Assembly (NCBI GenBank): GCA_030648435.1
Contig: JAUSHE010000025.1
Coordinates: forward strand, 1 to 7,085
Direction of reading: 5' to 3'
Source: Candidatus Daviesbacteria bacterium
GTDB lineage: Bacteria; Patescibacteria; Microgenomatia; Daviesbacterales; UBA10151
DNA: 7,085 bases
The position numbers and the translations under genes are program-made. A model generated the notes under the pieces. That model was not told the DNA's origin, did no database searches, and saw only the letters and a program-made list of their open reading frames with translations. This document shows positions 5,448-7,085 of the stretch, one piece after another; position 1 is the stretch's first letter; each line of letters starts with the position of its first letter.

Positions 5448-6428
5448 ATGGAAATAGACTTACAAGTAATGGAGCGCAATGGATATGCGAAAGATGGTAA
5501 CCAGGAATCAAAAGCTAAACCGCTTTTGGTGATGAAGTTTGGTGGTACTTCTGTTGGAGGGTCAAAGCCGATTAAACGTGTAGCCTCATTAGTGGAAAAA
5601 TATACAAGAGAAGGAAACTCTTTGGTAGTAGTGGTTTCGGCTATTAGAGGGGTGACAAACAGTTTAGTGGAGATGGGTAATTTTATAAAGCAAAATAGAA
5701 GATTAGATCTAGAGTTGAGTTTAGAGGATATTTTTTATCGTCATTTGGAAGTGGCGAGTAATTTGAATCTTCCGCATCCTTTAAGAGCTTCTCTAGATGA
5801 CAAAATAGAGGAGCTTTTTTTTGGACTACATAGTTTAGCTTTAAACCTAAAAGAGACCCCCCCAAAAAGTCTAGACAGAATTCTATCCTATGGGGAAAGA
5901 TTAAATGTCCCAATAGTACAAGCAGCTTTGTCAGCAAGGGGTGTATTTGCTGAGGCTTTGGATGCGTCTAAGATAATAGAGACAGATACTAATTTTGGAT
6001 TTGCCTCACCCAATATGGAAAGAACGGAACAACATGTCAAAAACATTGTAGAGCCCATGATAGAAATGGGTATGATTCCTGTAGTAACGGGTTTTATCGG
6101 ATCGACTATGTATGGTGATATTACTACATTAGGAAGAGGAGGATCGGATTATACGGCATCAATTTTGGGCAGAGTTTTAGGTGCAGATGAAGTTTGGATC
6201 TGGACTGATGTCGATGGGGTTTATAGTGATGACCCTAGAAAAAATCCAAATGCCCAACTTTTAACTGAATTAAGTCAAATAAAAGCTCATCAAATGGCGA
6301 TGGCAGGAGCTAGGGTGTTATACCCAAAGACAGTAGAACCATTAATTGGTACTCAGACAGTTTTGCGTGTAAAAAATACCTTTGATCCGGAGTCACCTGG
6401 GACGAAAATTTATATCAAACAAGGGTGA
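5448..6428 (+). CDS. lysC: Aspartokinase, catalytic domain only (no ACT domains)
   Basis: The 326-residue protein has the amino-acid-kinase fold of aspartokinase, which phosphorylates aspartate as the first step to lysine, threonine and methionine. Visible motifs are KFGGTSVGG (30-38), LSYGER (146-151), DITTLGRGGSDYTA (224-237) and TDVDGVYSDDPR (253-264). The chain stops shortly after ARVLYPKTVEP (288-298) and SPGTKIYI, where normal enzymes of roughly 400-450 residues continue into two ACT domains that bind lysine or threonine. Only 52 bases separate it from the next gene, so no ACT domain is hidden in another frame. The usual HP in the GAKVLHP segment is YP here, and the normally acidic helix before it reads KAHQMAM. 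About 25 extra residues precede the first strand. It is preceded by a Lys/Thr leader-peptide attenuator, which may replace allosteric feedback. An aspartokinase is the best reading; a related amino-acid kinase with another substrate is possible. Confidence 0.9.
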   Translation: MEIDLQVMERNGYAKDGNQESKAKPLLVMKFGGTSVGGSKPIKRVASLVEKYTREGNSLVVVVSAIRGVTNSLVEMGNFIKQNRRLDLELSLEDIFYRHLEVASNLNLPHPLRASLDDKIEELFFGLHSLALNLKETPPKSLDRILSYGERLNVPIVQAALSARGVFAEALDASKIIETDTNFGFASPNMERTEQHVKNIVEPMIEMGMIPVVTGFIGSTMYGDITTLGRGGSDYTASILGRVLGADEVWIWTDVDGVYSDDPRKNPNAQLLTELSQIKAHQMAMAGARVLYPKTVEPLIGTQTVLRVKNTFDPESPGTKIYIKQG

Positions 6429-6467
6429 TAAGAAAAACTTAAAATTTAGAATTGGGGATTTGTAGAG

Positions 6468-6473
6468 TATAAT
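6468..6473 (+). promoter_or_regulatory. Possible -10 element for the pseudouridine synthase gene
   Basis: A perfect TATAAT sits eight bases before the GTG start at 6481, the same tight spacing as at the two leader peptides, so transcription could begin at the start codon. No convincing -35 box or extended -10 is seen, so read-through from aspartokinase may be the main source of transcript. Confidence 0.4.
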
Positions 6474-6480
6474 ATTTTCT

Positions 6481-7085
6481 GTGGAATCTTCCCAATTAAT
6501 TCGAATATATGAAGATGAGTCTATTTTAGTTTTGGATAAACCCCCTGGGTTGGTGGTAGATTCCGGTGAAACAGTTAAAGAAGAAACCATTCAGGATATT
6601 TTAATCAGGGATTTTCAGATAAATTTACCAAGAGGTGGCATTGTGCATAGATTGGATAAAGATACTTCAGGCATAATACTTGTGGCAAAAACGGAGGAAT
6701 CCCTGGAAAATCTGCAAAGCCAATTTAAGGAAAGAATAATCAAGAAAGAATACTTAGCACTGGTGCATGGTTTAGTGGAGGGATTGGGCACAATAGAAGG
6801 AAGTATTGGCAGAAATCCGGGAAATAGAGAGAAATTTACAGTCATTTCACCTGGAAGGAGTCAAAGCCCACCTTCCAGGTGGTCAAAAGCGGAGGGAAAA
6901 GAGGCGGTGACGGAGTATGAACCGTTAAAAAATTTACAATTTACAATTTACAATTTACAATTAATTTTCAATGATTTTAATAAAATTCAAATGAGAAAGT
7001 TGGAAAGGCAAAAGTATGGGGAATTTACTCTGCTTGTCTGCAAGCCAAAAACTGGACGGACGCATCAAATTAGGGTACATTTAAA
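6481..7085 (+). CDS. RluA-family 23S rRNA pseudouridine synthase, 3' end outside window
   Basis: The frame opens at GTG 6481 (an in-frame TAG lies at 6463) and is still open at the window end after 201 codons. The N-terminal strand reads ILVLDKPPGLVV (15-26). The catalytic motif is HRLDKDTSG (56-64) with catalytic D59, followed by KKEYLALVHG (88-97), GKEAVTEYEPL (139-149) and GRTHQIRVHL (192-201). This family isomerises uridine to pseudouridine in large-subunit rRNA; RluD-like is likely, but the exact site cannot be assigned, so no symbol is given. No S4-like RNA-binding domain precedes the catalytic domain. Two segments look inserted relative to normal members: about residues 123-138 (inverted repeat) and about 150-179 (heptamer repeats). 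Both keep the frame and spare the catalytic motifs. No Shine-Dalgarno sequence precedes the GTG, in keeping with leaderless or coupled initiation. Confidence 0.9.
   Translation, partial: MESSQLIRIYEDESILVLDKPPGLVVDSGETVKEETIQDILIRDFQINLPRGGIVHRLDKDTSGIILVAKTEESLENLQSQFKERIIKKEYLALVHGLVEGLGTIEGSIGRNPGNREKFTVISPGRSQSPPSRWSKAEGKEAVTEYEPLKNLQFTIYNLQLIFNDFNKIQMRKLERQKYGEFTLLVCKPKTGRTHQIRVHL
6848..6881. repeat. Inverted repeat inside the pseudouridine synthase gene
   Basis: CACCTGGAAGG (6848-6858) and its exact reverse complement CCTTCCAGGTG (6871-6881) flank a 12-base spacer. The 3' half is itself a near-palindrome, CCACCT-tcc-AGGTGG (6868-6882). The repeat falls where the encoded protein has extra residues (SPGRSQSPPSRW), so it looks like a small palindromic element carried within the gene. 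Confidence 0.75.
6931..6962. repeat. Tandem heptamer repeat (AATTTAC) x4 plus partial copy
   Basis: Four exact copies of AATTTAC (6931-6958) are followed by a partial copy AATT. They lie in the reading frame of the pseudouridine synthase and encode NLQFTIYNLQL. Because seven is not a multiple of three, a change of one copy would shift the frame. Confidence 0.9.

Noticed and set aside
6393..6845. Reverse-strand reading frames opposite the pseudouridine synthase (6393-6590 and 6615-6845), and similar ones elsewhere
   Set aside because: They lie opposite clear conserved genes, show no family motifs and have no promoter or ribosome binding site; they are shadows.

Overview
The window is a moderately AT-rich bacterial segment with every recognisable gene on the + strand. 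TGA is used as a stop (histidine kinase, aspartokinase), so the code is standard. Several promoters sit so close to their start codons that the transcripts look leaderless, and one gene carries repeat-derived insertions. These traits, with the mixed gene order, would suit an uncultured small-genome lineage such as Patescibacteria/CPR, but no marker in the window proves that; the placement is an inference.

Layout: (1) 2-820, the C-terminal ATPase part of a sensor histidine kinase followed by a single-domain response regulator. (2) 841-2997, a strong promoter, a 211-residue protein of unknown function and, one base later, a full-length class II lysyl-tRNA synthetase. (3) 3048-5264, a promoter, a leader peptide with a Lys-Lys-Ala-Lys-Lys cluster, a mutually exclusive antiterminator/terminator pair, then a GNAT-like protein and a histone-deacetylase/acetylpolyamine-amidohydrolase family enzyme. 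(4) 5280-6428, a consensus promoter, an 18-codon leader peptide with five Lys and three Thr codons, a second antiterminator/terminator pair, then an aspartokinase that has only the catalytic domain and no ACT regulatory domains. (5) 6468-7085, the start of an RluA-family rRNA pseudouridine synthase with two repeat-like insertions, running off the window.

The main result is the pair of leader-peptide transcription attenuators (3083-3223 and 5318-5434). They share one design: a promoter whose predicted start of transcription falls at or a few bases before the leader ATG; a short peptide with lysine codon doublets about 25-28 bases before the 5' antiterminator arm; and a rho-independent terminator whose 5' arm can pair instead with that antiterminator arm. 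Stalling at Lys (or Thr) codons for lack of charged tRNA should free the antiterminator arm and let transcription into the operon; smooth translation to the leader stop should mask it and allow termination. Next to a LysRS gene and an aspartokinase lacking the protein-level feedback domain, this reads as a small local lysine regulon in which feedback on aspartokinase is placed in the RNA leader. Linking an acetyltransferase-like protein and a deacetylase-family enzyme to lysine starvation is the less expected part. All of this is read from sequence; none has been tested.
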